64,000 bases of DNA, from contig JAUILA010000013.1 of assembly GCA_030432655.1 (NCBI GenBank), forward strand, positions 91,670 to 155,669, written 5' to 3'. Below are positions 16,552 through 25,776 of the stretch, one piece after another. The translations under genes and the position numbers were made by a program. The DNA comes from Bacteroidia bacterium. GTDB taxonomy: Bacteria > Bacteroidota > Bacteroidia > Cytophagales > Cyclobacteriaceae. Under the pieces are notes generated by a model. It had not been told where the DNA came from. It was given only the letters and a program-made list of their open reading frames with translations, and searched no databases. Each line of letters starts with the position of its first letter. The stretch's first letter is position 1.

Positions 16552-17747
16552 GCCGGATTCAGCACCCCGAGTTCACGGCCAATTTCTGTAAATGCCTCTA
16601 TCGCTTTATCCAGATGTTCCTTTTCATGCGCTGCCGATAACTGAACCCGGATCCGCGCCTGGCCTTTTGGTACCACAGGATAAAAGAATCCAATGACATA
16701 GATTCCCCGCTCCAGCAGCTCATCAGCAAACTTCTGGGAAAGTGCCGCGTCGTACAGCATGATCGGGACGATCGCATGCGTCCCCGGTTTTATGTCAAAC
16801 CCGGCATCCGTCATGGCTTTCCGGAAATACAGGGTATTCTCCTCCAGCTTATCCCGTAATTCCGTGGTCTGACTCAACAGGTCTATCACCGCAATGGAAG
16901 CACCCGTGATGGCAGGCGCCAGCGTGTTGGAAAACAGGTAAGGACGTGACTTCTGCCGGAGCATTTCAACGATCTCTTTGCGCGCCGCTGTAAAACCGCC
17001 GGAAGCACCACCGAGTGCTTTCCCAAGGGTGCCGGTGATTATATCAACCCGGCCCATCACATCGTGATATTCATGCACACCACGCCCGGTCTTTCCCATA
17101 AATCCGGTCGAATGACACTCATCACTCATTACCATGGCCTCGTATTTTTCTGCGAGATCACAGATCTTATCCAGCTGGGCAATGGTCCCGTCCATGGAGA
17201 ATACACCGTCTGTAACAATGATAATATTTTTTGCCCCGGCCGCCCGTGCTTCTTTCAGGCGGTTCTCCAGGTCAAGCATGTCGTTATGGGCATACCGGTA
17301 CCGCATGGCCTTACATAAACGAACTCCGTCAATGATCGACGCGTGATTCAGGGTATCGGAAATGATTGCGTCCTCAGGGCCCAGTAATGGTTCAAACACC
17401 CCGCCGTTGGCGTCAAAAGCCGCTGCGTAAAGAATGGTATCTTCCATTCCGAGAAACTCTGAGATCTTTCGTTCAAGGGTTTTATGAATATCCTGGGTCC
17501 CGCAAATGAAACGGACGGACGACATGCCAAACCCATGACTGTCCAGTGTCTCTTTGGCTGCTTCCAGCACTTTGGCATGTGAAGAAAGACCGAGATAATT
17601 ATTTGCGCAGAAATTGATTACTTCCTTTCCCTGGTCCGTACGGATTACCGCGCCTTGCGGTGTGACAATCACACGTTCACTTTTGAACAGGCCCGATTCC
17701 TTCAGCTCATTCAGTTCTTTGGAAAGTTTTTCTTTAAGGGTATACAT
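16548..17747 (-). CDS. kbl: Glycine C-acetyltransferase (2-amino-3-ketobutyrate CoA ligase)
   Basis: A 399-residue PLP enzyme of the alpha-oxoamine synthase family. It cleaves 2-amino-3-ketobutyrate with CoA to glycine and acetyl-CoA. The PLP lysine is Lys243 in '[11 protein letters not shown]'; '[11 protein letters not shown]' and '[13 protein letters not shown]' are family landmarks and favour Kbl over BioF or HemA. The threonine dehydrogenase that makes its substrate is encoded 880 bases away on the opposite strand. Kbl follows the Lys/Pro-repeat gene by only 2 bases, so it is probably expressed from that gene's promoter. Confidence 0.94.
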   Translation of the reverse strand: MYTLKEKLSKELNELKESGLFKSERVIVTPQGAVIRTDQGKEVINFCANNYLGLSSHAKVLEAAKETLDSHGFGMSSVRFICGTQDIHKTLERKISEFLGMEDTILYAAAFDANGGVFEPLLGPEDAIISDTLNHASIIDGVRLCKAMRYRYAHNDMLDLENRLKEARAAGAKNIIIVTDGVFSMDGTIAQLDKICDLAEKYEAMVMSDECHSTGFMGKTGRGVHEYHDVMGRVDIITGTLGKALGGASGGFTAARKEIVEMLRQKSRPYLFSNTLAPAITGASIAVIDLLSQTTELRDKLEENTLYFRKAMTDAGFDIKPGTHAIVPIMLYDAALSQKFADELLERGIYVIGFFYPVVPKGQARIRVQLSAAHEKEHLDKAIEAFTEIGRELGVLNPA

Positions 17748-17749
17748 AT

Positions 17750-18532
17750 TTATTTATCTTTATTTCTGGGTTTAATGACAGGTCTTGGTGGCTTGCCGGC
17801 TTTTTTTTCGTCTTTCTTCTCCGGCTCATTGCCTTCCGGATCTTTCTTCGGAATTCGCGGCTTCATAACAGGTTTTTTGCTTCCTGCTGATTGTGCATCC
17901 TCCTTTTCCTTACTAGGGATCCGGGGCTTTATCACTGGCTTCCCTGGCTTAGAGCTTCCATCTGCTTCCTCCTTCTTCGGTACTCGTGGCATCATCACAG
18001 GCTTTCCCGGTTTTGGGCTTCCTTCTGCTCCTTCCTTCTTCGGAATTCGAGGCTTCATCACCGGCTTTGCCGGCCTTGAGCTTCCTTCTGCCCCCTCCTC
18101 CTTCTTCGGAATTCGGGGTTTCATTACAGGTTTTTTCGCTGCAGGCTTTTCCTCTGCTGTTTTACCCGGGATCCGGGGCTTTATGGCCGGTTTCTTCGCG
18201 CCACCTTCTGCTTTCTTTTCAGGCATCACAGGCCTGGGCTTATGCACAGGCTTTTTCTTCGCCGGGGTCTCCGCTCCGGTCTTCTCCCCTGCCGGTTTCC
18301 GGATTACAGGCTTAGGTGCGGATGATGCTTTGGCACCTGTTTTTTTACCTGCATCAGCGGGCAGGGGAAACCGGCGCCGTATTCCATTGATCAGAAATAA
18401 TTTTTGCATGGTAAAACTCCTGGGATGCATCTGATCAAACAGCTGCCGGAATTCATCGTAGGTATCCCCGTCACCGGTTTTGAATCGGCTTTCATCTATT
18501 TTCTTAGAAACCAGGTATTCCGAAAAATCCAT
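17750..18532 (-). CDS. Lys/Pro/Arg-repeat protein with conserved N-terminal domain
   Basis: A 260-residue, very basic protein. The first 50 or so residues ('[17 protein letters not shown]' to '[13 protein letters not shown]'-like end) form a small helical domain that I recall in uncharacterised Bacteroidota proteins. The rest is low complexity: at least six copies of a motif like [12 protein letters not shown] separated by Glu/Ala/Gly/Ser spacers. No signal peptide or membrane segment is present, so it is likely cytosolic. The ATG at 18532 is chosen because it begins the conserved domain; a TTG 24 bases upstream is possible. Basic Lys/Pro tails often bind nucleic acid or ribosomes, but this is only a suggestion. 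It sits between kbl and tdh. Confidence 0.82.
   Translation of the reverse strand: MDFSEYLVSKKIDESRFKTGDGDTYDEFRQLFDQMHPRSFTMQKLFLINGIRRRFPLPADAGKKTGAKASSAPKPVIRKPAGEKTGAETPAKKKPVHKPRPVMPEKKAEGGAKKPAIKPRIPGKTAEEKPAAKKPVMKPRIPKKEEGAEGSSRPAKPVMKPRIPKKEGAEGSPKPGKPVMMPRVPKKEEADGSSKPGKPVIKPRIPSKEKEDAQSAGSKKPVMKPRIPKKDPEGNEPEKKDEKKAGKPPRPVIKPRNKDK
17765..18330 (-). repeat. Coding repeats of a KPxxKPRxPKKE motif
   Basis: Irregular 36 to 75-base units within the Lys/Pro protein. Repeated elements on the + strand include ggcttcatcaccggctt-like and ttcttcggaattcg-like words. Spacers vary in length, so it is not a strict tandem array. Confidence 0.8.
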
Positions 18533-18538
18533 CTCCTG

Positions 18539-18546
18539 CAAATATA
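18539..18546 (-). promoter_or_regulatory. Possible -7 box directly before the Lys/Pro-repeat gene
   Basis: Minus strand TATATTTG, a full match to TAnnTTTG, ends only 6 bases before the chosen ATG. If it is active the mRNA would have almost no leader. No -33 TTG is seen at the expected place. Confidence 0.3.
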
Positions 18547-18570
18547 CTATATTCAAGTATTCTCTCCGGT

Positions 18571-18602
18571 TTGGTTTAGATCGATTGAAATTGCTAATTT
18601 CG
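18571..18602 (+). promoter_or_regulatory. Probable promoter of tdh
   Basis: TTG at 18571-18573 and TAATTTCG at 18595-18602, 21 bases apart, one mismatch from the -7 consensus. The tdh ATG follows 25 bases later. Confidence 0.42.
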
Positions 18603-18627
18603 CAATCTCATTTCAATCCTTCAGTTC

Positions 18628-19581
18628 ATGGCAAAAATTTTGGTGATTGGTGCATTAGGGCAGCTGGGATCGGAGCTCACCCAGGCTCTCTGTGAAAAAT
18701 ACGGGAAGGAAGCGGTTATTGCAACAGATATCCGGCATCCTGAAATTAAACCAGCTTTTCCCTTTGCCATTCTGGATGTTATGGACAAGGAGGCACTCAG
18801 GAAACTTGTCCAAAAAGAAGGAATTCAACAAATCTTTCATCTTGCCGCCATTCTGTCGGCCAAAGGAGAAAAAAATCCCCAGCTCGCCTGGAACCTGAAT
18901 ATGACCAGCCTGCTGAATGTGCTGGACATCGCGCGGGAGAATAATATAAAAAAGGTTTTCTGGCCCAGCTCGATCGCCGTCTTCGGTCCTTCCACTCCAA
19001 AAGACAATACGCCGCAAACCACCATCATGGATCCCAATACGGTCTACGGAATAAGTAAGCTGGCTGGTGAAAGGTGGTGTGAGTACTATTATGAAAAGTT
19101 TGGCGTCGATGTACGCAGCATACGCTATCCGGGAATTATCAGCTACAAGGCTCAGCCGGGTGGCGGAACAACAGATTATGCCATTGATATATTTATACAG
19201 GCGCTCACCACGGGTAAATACGAATGTTTCCTGGAGGCGGATGCACGCCTGCCAATGATGTATATTGATGACGCGGTGCGTGGAACGATCGAGTTGATGG
19301 ATGCAGATGCTGATAACCTTACGGTTCGTTCCGGGTACAATCTTGGCGCAATGAGTTTCACTCCGGAAGAAATTGCCTCGGAAGTCATGGCACACCTGGA
19401 AAATTTTGAGATTACCTATGAACCGGACTTCCGTCAGCAGATAGCTGCCTCATGGCCATCGTCGGTAGATGACTCTTCTGCCAGAGATGACTGGAAATGG
19501 GATCACGCCTATGATCTCGGCAAACTTTGTGAAGTCATGCTGAAAGGTATGCGTGAATTACTGGAGAACCAGTCGATGTAA
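18628..19581 (+). CDS. tdh: L-threonine 3-dehydrogenase, short-chain (SDR) type
   Basis: A 317-residue NAD-dependent enzyme of the extended short-chain dehydrogenase family. It oxidises L-threonine to 2-amino-3-ketobutyrate. Visible are the nucleotide-binding 'GALGQLGSEL' (residues 8-17), the catalytic Tyr140 and Lys144 in 'VYGISKLAGE', and 'YPGIISYKAQPGGGTTDYA', which is characteristic of the SDR-type threonine dehydrogenase rather than a sugar epimerase. It works with Kbl, encoded nearby, to convert threonine to glycine and acetyl-CoA. The last 24 bases overlap the end of the convergent type IX cargo gene. Confidence 0.92.
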   Translation: MAKILVIGALGQLGSELTQALCEKYGKEAVIATDIRHPEIKPAFPFAILDVMDKEALRKLVQKEGIQQIFHLAAILSAKGEKNPQLAWNLNMTSLLNVLDIARENNIKKVFWPSSIAVFGPSTPKDNTPQTTIMDPNTVYGISKLAGERWCEYYYEKFGVDVRSIRYPGIISYKAQPGGGTTDYAIDIFIQALTTGKYECFLEADARLPMMYIDDAVRGTIELMDADADNLTVRSGYNLGAMSFTPEEIASEVMAHLENFEITYEPDFRQQIAASWPSSVDDSSARDDWKWDHAYDLGKLCEVMLKGMRELLENQSM

Positions 19582-20670
19582 TTTCTTTTTCCCTCCGCCG
19601 GAAACCTCAAGCAAATAGATACCTTTATTTAGTGTTTCCGGAATTGCCAGCTGCATGTCCGTCGCGTCATTCATTTGCCAGTCACTGATAACACGACCCT
19701 GTAAATCCATCAACGAAATGGTGATCATTCCCGCCTCACGGGTAGCTCGCCGGATATTTAATTTTTGCCCGGACATCAGTGGATTCGGAAATACGGCAAG
19801 TTCACCCACAATAGTACGGTCAACCCGTACCGGACCATAAATAGTTCGTTTATCATCGGTGTCCACCTGTACCAGCCTGTAATAGGAAACTCCTGAATAT
19901 GGGTTTGTATCAAGGTGGCTGTAGCGCTGAATGCTGGTGGTATTTCCGCCACCATCAATTCGCGTAACTGATTGGTACGATTGACCATCCTGAGAATTCT
20001 CCAGGTCAAAATAGGCATTCCGCTCTTCAATGGCGGTCGCCCAGTCCAGGCGAATGCCCGTGGCAAGGTCAGTTGCTTCAAAAGAAATCAAAAGAATCGG
20101 AAGCGTTCCCGGGGCCTCACCGGTTTCATCAAATCCTGTCGGACCACTTATTCCGCCTCCACCCGCACAGTATGGCGGATTAGAATCCGGGTTGCCGTCA
20201 GCAACCGTGCAACCACCACCGCCCTGGATAATTGTTGTACTGCATATGGATAATTTGTCACTGGCACCTGAAGAACTTCCGGTAATAATGAGTCCGCCCG
20301 ACTCCACATTTATACCGGATCCACAGGCGAGTTCCATCTTACCGTTGATTTGCAACGTTCCCCCGTCTTCCACAAACAGATTCCCGTCCAGCTGTACATT
20401 GTTATGATCTATAAATAATATACCTCCGTCCTCGATAATAATATCATGCTGACCGAAATTGTCATTATTTCCTGAGGAAGATAACGTTACACCCGCAGGG
20501 ATAATAATGTCTACTCCGGCAACAGGGGCAGATCCTGTTTCACTACAGGTCATATCATCAAAGTCAACTGTTCCCGATTCAGCAATGGTGCATTGAGAAT
20601 AGGAAACACTGGCAATTAACAGATTGACAATCAATACGATCGCAAACTGCAAAATTCGTTTAGGTGTCAT
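19558..20670 (-). CDS. Secreted protein with type IX secretion sorting domain
   Basis: A 370-residue protein predicted to leave the cell. A signal peptide (about 25 residues, ending 'ASVSYSQ') is followed by a Gly/Asp/Asn-rich segment with repeated turns such as 'EDGGILFID' and 'EDGGTLQING', suggesting a small beta-helix. A beta-sandwich domain ('ISFEATDLATGIRLDWATA...YYRLVQVDTDD') typical of Bacteroidota surface proteins comes next. The last 75 or so residues form a type A sorting domain: 'VFPNPLMSGQKLNI', 'GRVISDW', 'NKGIYLLEV', ending 'HRLVLQ'. I selected the ATG that begins the signal peptide; upstream codons lack coding character. Its export would use the SprA translocon encoded in this window. 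No enzymatic domain is seen. Confidence 0.88.
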   Translation of the reverse strand: MTPKRILQFAIVLIVNLLIASVSYSQCTIAESGTVDFDDMTCSETGSAPVAGVDIIIPAGVTLSSSGNNDNFGQHDIIIEDGGILFIDHNNVQLDGNLFVEDGGTLQINGKMELACGSGINVESGGLIITGSSSGASDKLSICSTTIIQGGGGCTVADGNPDSNPPYCAGGGGISGPTGFDETGEAPGTLPILLISFEATDLATGIRLDWATAIEERNAYFDLENSQDGQSYQSVTRIDGGGNTTSIQRYSHLDTNPYSGVSYYRLVQVDTDDKRTIYGPVRVDRTIVGELAVFPNPLMSGQKLNIRRATREAGMITISLMDLQGRVISDWQMNDATDMQLAIPETLNKGIYLLEVSGGGKKKLHRLVLQ

Positions 20671-20899
20671 GATGGTAAGTTCAAAAAATAAACTAATGCT
20701 CTTTAGTTTGGTAAAAAATGTCTGTAATACTACTAATTTCATCATTCGGGAAAAATCCATTTTTACCGGATTTCTTACATTCTGCTGATTTATCCCAATT
20801 TTCAAGCGCTGGTAACCATTATTCAGGATAGATCTTTGCTTGTTTTTATTTTGAAGTGTTTCTATATATTTTTACCTCATTCAACTACCAGATGACTCT

Positions 20900-21673
20900 A
20901 TGAATATCAGTGAGGATCTTAAAGACGGCGTATTATACCTGACTATCGAACGACCGGAAAGTATGAATGCGCTGAATACGGAGACCATCGAAGAACTCCG
21001 TGAAATAATGCAGAGGGTCTATGATGACAAGAGTGTTAATGGGGTAATCATTACCGGATCCGGAGAAAAAGCGTTCGTGGCAGGTGCCGACATTAAGGAA
21101 ATTGCGGCGCTTAACGAACTGAATGCCCGGAAATTTGCTGAGAACGGCCAGGAGGTTTTCTCGCTGATCGAAAACAGCGAAAAACCGGTGATCGCAGCTG
21201 TCAATGGTTTTGCCCTTGGCGGGGGATGCGAACTTGCAATGGCCTGTCACATTCGGGTGGCCAGCGAGAATGCTAAATTCGGTCAGCCGGAAGTAAACCT
21301 GGGCATTATTCCCGGCTACGGTGGCACCCAGCGTCTCACCCAGCTTATTGGTAAAGGAAAATCCATGGAGCTGATGATGACGGGAGATATGATCGGAGCC
21401 CAGGAAGCTAAATCACTCGGGCTCATCAATCACGTTGTCAGCGATAAAGAGGCACTCCTGCAACTGGCAGACAAGATCATCCGCAAAATCATTAGCAAGG
21501 CCCCGCTGGCAATCGGTATGATTGTTAATTGTGTTAATGCCTATTTTTCAGACGAGGAGAATGGATATCAGACAGAATCCAACAGTTTTTCGCATTGTGT
21601 CAGCACAGAAGATTTTAAAGAAGGAACCTCCGCATTCATTGAAAAACGTAAACCATCGTTTAAAGGGGTATAA
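20900..21673 (+). CDS. Enoyl-CoA hydratase/crotonase
   Basis: A 257-residue crotonase-fold enzyme that adds water to trans-2-enoyl-CoA in fatty acid or amino acid breakdown. Both catalytic glutamates are present: Glu111 in 'GGGCELAM' and Glu131 in 'GQPEVNLGIIPG'. The oxyanion-hole segments 'AGADIKE' and 'ALGGG' are intact, which favours a true hydratase over inactive family members. It starts its own transcript, divergent from the type IX cargo gene, and is followed after 12 bases by the flippase gene. No beta-oxidation partner is nearby. Confidence 0.92.
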   Translation: MNISEDLKDGVLYLTIERPESMNALNTETIEELREIMQRVYDDKSVNGVIITGSGEKAFVAGADIKEIAALNELNARKFAENGQEVFSLIENSEKPVIAAVNGFALGGGCELAMACHIRVASENAKFGQPEVNLGIIPGYGGTQRLTQLIGKGKSMELMMTGDMIGAQEAKSLGLINHVVSDKEALLQLADKIIRKIISKAPLAIGMIVNCVNAYFSDEENGYQTESNSFSHCVSTEDFKEGTSAFIEKRKPSFKGV

Positions 21674-21685
21674 TCAATATGCCCA

Positions 21686-23182
21686 ATGAGCAAGCTTAAG
21701 AGCCTGGCCTCACAGACGGCCGTTTACGGGGTGAGCAGTATCCTCGGGAGAATGCTCAATTACGCGCTTGTCCCCCTTCATACCTATTACTTTCAGGATA
21801 CCGAATCGCTCGGAATTGTCAACATTTACTACGGGGTCGTAGCTATGCTGCTTGCTGTGTTTACTTTTGGCATGGAAACTACGTTTTTCCGCTTCGCCAA
21901 TAAGGGTGACAAGGCGGAAGTATTCGGTTCGACCAGAACTGCGGTTTTATTTATCAGTACCCTGATCACCGTCCCCATATTCCTGTTTGCCCCTCAGATC
22001 GCAGCAATCGCAGGCTATCAGGGCACCGAATTATTCATCCGCTGGCTGATCATCACCCTGTGGCTTGATGCGTTTATGGCGATTCCGTTTGCCCTGATGA
22101 GGTTCGAAAACCAGGCGCGCTTTTTTGCCACCGCAAAGGTGATCCACATTTTTATCAGTGTCGGGATGCAGGTCTTTGTTTTCCTGGTCGTCCCCTGGCT
22201 CAGGGATAGCGGATATGAGGTGGGCTGGGTTCCGGATCTGGGTATTGGCTATATCTTCCTCGCCAACCTGGTGGCCAATGTGATCCTGTTTTTAATTATC
22301 AGAAAGTGGGTATTCAGGTACCCTCTTCGCTGGCCCGGCTGGCAGGCATTCAGCCCGTTGCTGGCTTATGCTGTTCCCATCATGCTTACCGGGTTTGCCG
22401 GTATGATAAATGAGCAGGTTGATACCGTTATGATAAAAGGATTTCTTCCGGATGGGTTTTACGGCAGCAGTGAGGCACTTGAGAATCCTACGGCGGCGGC
22501 AGGTGTTTATAAACAGACCTTTAAGCTTAGTGTGATTATTATGCTTGGTATCCAGGCATTCAGGTACGCAGGCGAGCCATTCTTCTTCAGCCAGGCGAAG
22601 GATAAGAACGCACCCGAATTGTTTGCCCGGGTCATGCATTACTTTACCATTGTGTGCCTGTTGATCCTTGTTCTGGTATCGGTTAATGTGGACCTGATCG
22701 CACAGATCTTTTTGCGGCGTGAAAGTTACCGGGTTGCTCTTTACATAGTTCCTATTCTGCTCACCGGAAAATTATTTTATGGAATTTACATGAACCTTAG
22801 TATCTGGTTCAAACTGACCGACAAGACCATTTATGGCATGTATTTCAGCCTGCTGGGCGCAGGGATCACTATACTGGGCAATTTTCTGCTGATCCCCGTG
22901 ATCGGATTTGTGGGAAGTGCCTGGACCTCCGTAGCCTGCTACCTCGTCATGGCAATTGTCTGCTACTATTATGGCCAGAAATATTATCCCATACCCTATA
23001 AGTTCATTGCGCTGAGTGGCTATTTTCTCATAAGCATTCTCCTGATCCTTCTTTCAGAGAATTTCCACTACCAGGATTTCTGGATGGATGCCGCGCTGCG
23101 CATTCTGATCTCCGTTATTTTGGTGGTACTTCTCTTCTTCAGGGAACGAAAGAAACTCCGAAAATCTGGTATAAAGGTTTAA
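21686..23182 (+). CDS. Oligosaccharide/lipid flippase (Wzx/MOP superfamily)
   Basis: A 498-residue membrane protein with about 14 hydrophobic segments. The N-terminus 'LASQTAVYGVSSILGRMLNYALVPLHTYYF' pattern is typical of polysaccharide biosynthesis flippases in Bacteroidota. It would move lipid-linked sugar or another amphipathic intermediate across the inner membrane. There are no glycosyltransferase genes next to it; its neighbours are an enoyl-CoA hydratase (12 bases upstream) and the TPR-DUF4292-EnvC operon downstream. The substrate is unknown, and MurJ- or teichoic-type function cannot be ruled out from sequence alone. Confidence 0.88.
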   Translation: MSKLKSLASQTAVYGVSSILGRMLNYALVPLHTYYFQDTESLGIVNIYYGVVAMLLAVFTFGMETTFFRFANKGDKAEVFGSTRTAVLFISTLITVPIFLFAPQIAAIAGYQGTELFIRWLIITLWLDAFMAIPFALMRFENQARFFATAKVIHIFISVGMQVFVFLVVPWLRDSGYEVGWVPDLGIGYIFLANLVANVILFLIIRKWVFRYPLRWPGWQAFSPLLAYAVPIMLTGFAGMINEQVDTVMIKGFLPDGFYGSSEALENPTAAAGVYKQTFKLSVIIMLGIQAFRYAGEPFFFSQAKDKNAPELFARVMHYFTIVCLLILVLVSVNVDLIAQIFLRRESYRVALYIVPILLTGKLFYGIYMNLSIWFKLTDKTIYGMYFSLLGAGITILGNFLLIPVIGFVGSAWTSVACYLVMAIVCYYYGQKYYPIPYKFIALSGYFLISILLILLSENFHYQDFWMDAALRILISVILVVLLFFRERKKLRKSGIKV

Positions 23183-23232
23183 ATTTTCACCTAATCCTGT
23201 CATAAATATGAAATTAACGCGCTTCTTCAAAC

Positions 23233-23260
23233 TTGATTTTTGGAATTTGCGTTACCTTTG
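23233..23260 (+). promoter_or_regulatory. Promoter of the TPR-DUF4292-EnvC operon
   Basis: TTG at 23233-23235, 17-base spacer, TACCTTTG at 23253-23260, a full match to the -7 consensus. The first start codon lies 43 bases downstream. Confidence 0.6.
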
Positions 23261-23303
23261 ATAAACTGTTTTCTTTGCGCAACGCCTATTCTGCGGTAAT
23301 TTA

Positions 23304-25031
23304 ATGTCTATGTTCAGACGCCTTACTTTTTTACTATTCGTCTTCCTGATGCTCGGGGCAACGGTATCCGTGCATGCTCAAAAAAAGAAGAACGAGAAAG
23401 ATACAGCCCAGATCAGGCGTGAATCCGAATTTTATTTCACCGAAGGAGAAAAATTCTACATCCTCGAAGATTACGCCAAGGCACTGGTCCTTTTTAAAAA
23501 AGCCGCCGAAGTCGACCGTCTTAATGCAGCCGCCCATTTTAAAATCTCCCAGGTTTACGAAAACATGGGCGACCTGGTGAATGCCCTTGAAAACAGCATC
23601 ATCGCAACCGACCTGCAGCCGGAAAACAAATACTACCAGGCTCAGAAAGCCAGCATGTTTGCCCGACTGAACGAATTTGAAAAGGCCGCTGAGATTTATC
23701 GTTACATGATCGATAACCTTGAAAATACCGAGGAATATTTATTCGAGCTCGCGGCCATTTACCTTTATCAGCAGGAATACGATAAAGCCATCGCTGCATA
23801 CGACGAAATTGAAAAGGCATATGGCATCAGCGAGGAAATTGTGGTCCAGAAACAAACTGTCTACCTCGAACAGAAAAAAGTGGATGAAGCAATCCGTGAG
23901 GGGGAACGCCTGATCGAGGAATTTCCGGGTGATGAACGTTTTATCCTGCGCCAGATGGAACTGCTGACCGATAATGGCCGGGAGAAAGACGCCGAAGCAA
24001 TAGCAGCCGAATACCTGGCGGAATACGATAACGGGGGTACAGTGCGGCTTGCTCTTTCCCGAATGCAAATGGAAGAGGATGGTGAAGAGGATTCGGAAGG
24101 CATGCAAAATATGGAGCGCGCCTTCAGCGATCCGGATGTGGACGTATCCACCAAAGTGGCCATGCTGGCGGAATACCGGCAGAATGTCTCAGCAGAAGAA
24201 CTGGAAGGGAACGGGGTGAAACTCGCAGCTTTGCTTACTAGCGTGCACCCTTCATCCGGGGCGGCATGGTCTGTTCAGGGTGATGTTTACCAGTCAGTAG
24301 GAAATAAAAAGAAAGCCAAGGATGCCTACCTCAAGGCCCTCCAGTACGAGCCGGGGAATCTTCAGCTCTGGCAAAACAGTCTCCAGCTGCTCACCGAACT
24401 GAATAATACGGACAGTGTACTGCTAATTGCCGAAAAAGCACTGGAAGTGTATCCCAACCAGGCGGTCATCTACTATTACAATGGAATGGCGCTCATAAGT
24501 AAGCGTCAGTACGAAGAAGCTTCTTATGTACTTGAGCAGGGCAAGCGGTTATCCGGTTCGAATCTGCAGCTTGTATCGATTTTCAATGCACTGCTCGGGG
24601 AAGCCTATAACGGCACCGGGGATTATGACGCTTCCGACAGGGTATATGAAGCTGCGCTTGATTATGACCCGGAGAATTATTCTGTCATGAATAATTACAG
24701 CTATTACCTGGCAATCCGTGAGGATAAACTGGCCAGGGCTGAAGAGTTATCAGCCCGGGTTGTAAAGGAATACCCCGATAATGTCCAGTATCTGGATACG
24801 TATGCCTGGGTGCTCTTTGCACAAAAGAAATACAGGGAAGCAGCAAAAGTGATGGAGAAAGCATTAAAATCTGAAAATGTTTCCGCCACACATTATGAGC
24901 ATTATGGAGATATTTTATTTAAATTGGGCGAAGTGGATCAGGCTGTAAATCAATGGAAAAGAGCGCTGGAGCTTGCGCCTGGATCAAAAGATATCGAACG
25001 AAAAATTGCCGAAAAGACCCTTTATGAATAA
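23304..25031 (+). CDS. Exported tetratricopeptide-repeat protein
   Basis: A 575-residue protein: signal peptide (about 25 residues, 'SVHAQ') followed by about 12-14 tetratricopeptide repeats over nearly the whole length (clear units such as 'AEFYFTEGEKFYILEDYAKALVLF' region, 'AAHFKISQVYENMGDL', 'GDVYQSVGNKKKAKDAY'). It contains no enzymatic motif and no lipobox. TPR arrays bind partner proteins; the location is the periplasm or inner face of the outer membrane. The 3' end overlaps the DUF4292 gene by 8 bases. The conserved grouping with a LytM protein suggests a scaffold for envelope assembly (inference). Confidence 0.88.
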   Translation: MSMFRRLTFLLFVFLMLGATVSVHAQKKKNEKDTAQIRRESEFYFTEGEKFYILEDYAKALVLFKKAAEVDRLNAAAHFKISQVYENMGDLVNALENSIIATDLQPENKYYQAQKASMFARLNEFEKAAEIYRYMIDNLENTEEYLFELAAIYLYQQEYDKAIAAYDEIEKAYGISEEIVVQKQTVYLEQKKVDEAIREGERLIEEFPGDERFILRQMELLTDNGREKDAEAIAAEYLAEYDNGGTVRLALSRMQMEEDGEEDSEGMQNMERAFSDPDVDVSTKVAMLAEYRQNVSAEELEGNGVKLAALLTSVHPSSGAAWSVQGDVYQSVGNKKKAKDAYLKALQYEPGNLQLWQNSLQLLTELNNTDSVLLIAEKALEVYPNQAVIYYYNGMALISKRQYEEASYVLEQGKRLSGSNLQLVSIFNALLGEAYNGTGDYDASDRVYEAALDYDPENYSVMNNYSYYLAIREDKLARAEELSARVVKEYPDNVQYLDTYAWVLFAQKKYREAAKVMEKALKSENVSATHYEHYGDILFKLGEVDQAVNQWKRALELAPGSKDIERKIAEKTLYE

Positions 25032-25776
25032 GAATCTGCTGCTCCTTTTCATTTTTCCCCTCATTCTTTTCTCATGCAGCCAGAAAACATCCGGCATTAC
25101 ATGGAATTTTTCAGATAAAAACAAACTTGACATCCAGGAAGCAAGTTTTGAATATTTCTCCGGGAAAGCCAAAATAAATTACAAGGACGACAAGTTAGAT
25201 ATAAAAGCCCGGGCGAATGTCCGGATGCGTAAAGACAGTCTGATCTGGATATCATTCTCCAGTGTGGGTATCCAGGGAGCAAGGTGCCTGATTAATAAGG
25301 ATTCCATTACCATAATGAACCTGGTTAAGAAGGAATATTATGTATTCAATTACGATTCACTTAGTGAACAGTTTAACTTCGATGTAAATTATGAAATCAT
25401 CCAGGCCGCCGCACTGGGCAATTTGATTATTGACCGCGGAAGGAAAGATGAAGTGGAACGTGAGGAAAGTGTGTATGTGCTGAAACAAAAGTCCGGAAAT
25501 GTGGCCGTTAGTAATTTTGTTAATCCCAAGACTATGAAGATAGAACGGGTGGAAATGCTGGAGAATCCGTCAAAAAATACAGCGGTAATCCGGTATTATG
25601 ATTTTCAGATGGTGGAAGAAACCGCCTTTCCGTTTTCAGCGATCCTGTCCATTTTTTATACAGAAGGAGCGAAAAAGCTGAACACGGTAATCGAGATGGA
25701 ATACAACAAAGCAGAAATTGAGGATAAGGAACTAAAATTCCCATTCAACATACCAAAAAAATATGTACGTAAATAA
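25024..25776 (+). CDS. DUF4292 lipoprotein
   Basis: A 250-residue lipoprotein with signal and acylated Cys18 (LFSC). The mature part is beta-rich, with alternating strands such as 'DKLDIKARANVRMRKDSLIWISFS', 'RCLINKDSITIMNLVKKEYYVF' and 'IERVEMLENPSKNTAVIRYYDF'. This pattern fits the half-open barrel of LolA/LolB-like lipid-binding proteins, a resemblance I infer and cannot test here. The chosen ATG starts the lipoprotein signal; an earlier in-frame ATG lies within the TPR gene. It overlaps the TPR gene by 8 bases and the EnvC-like gene by 14, so all three are made together. Confidence 0.87.
   Translation: MNKNLLLLFIFPLILFSCSQKTSGITWNFSDKNKLDIQEASFEYFSGKAKINYKDDKLDIKARANVRMRKDSLIWISFSSVGIQGARCLINKDSITIMNLVKKEYYVFNYDSLSEQFNFDVNYEIIQAAALGNLIIDRGRKDEVEREESVYVLKQKSGNVAVSNFVNPKTMKIERVEMLENPSKNTAVIRYYDFQMVEETAFPFSAILSIFYTEGAKKLNTVIEMEYNKAEIEDKELKFPFNIPKKYVRK

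Noticed and set aside
17655..18434. Plus-strand frame with [11 protein letters not shown] repeats
   Set aside because: Antisense to the Lys/Pro-repeat gene and the kbl start. The repeats arise from those of the real gene.
20671..20899. Promoters in the 229-base divergent gap between the cargo and enoyl-CoA hydratase genes
   Set aside because: Only poor matches such as TATATTTT are seen, at loosely fitting spacings, so no promoter is claimed.
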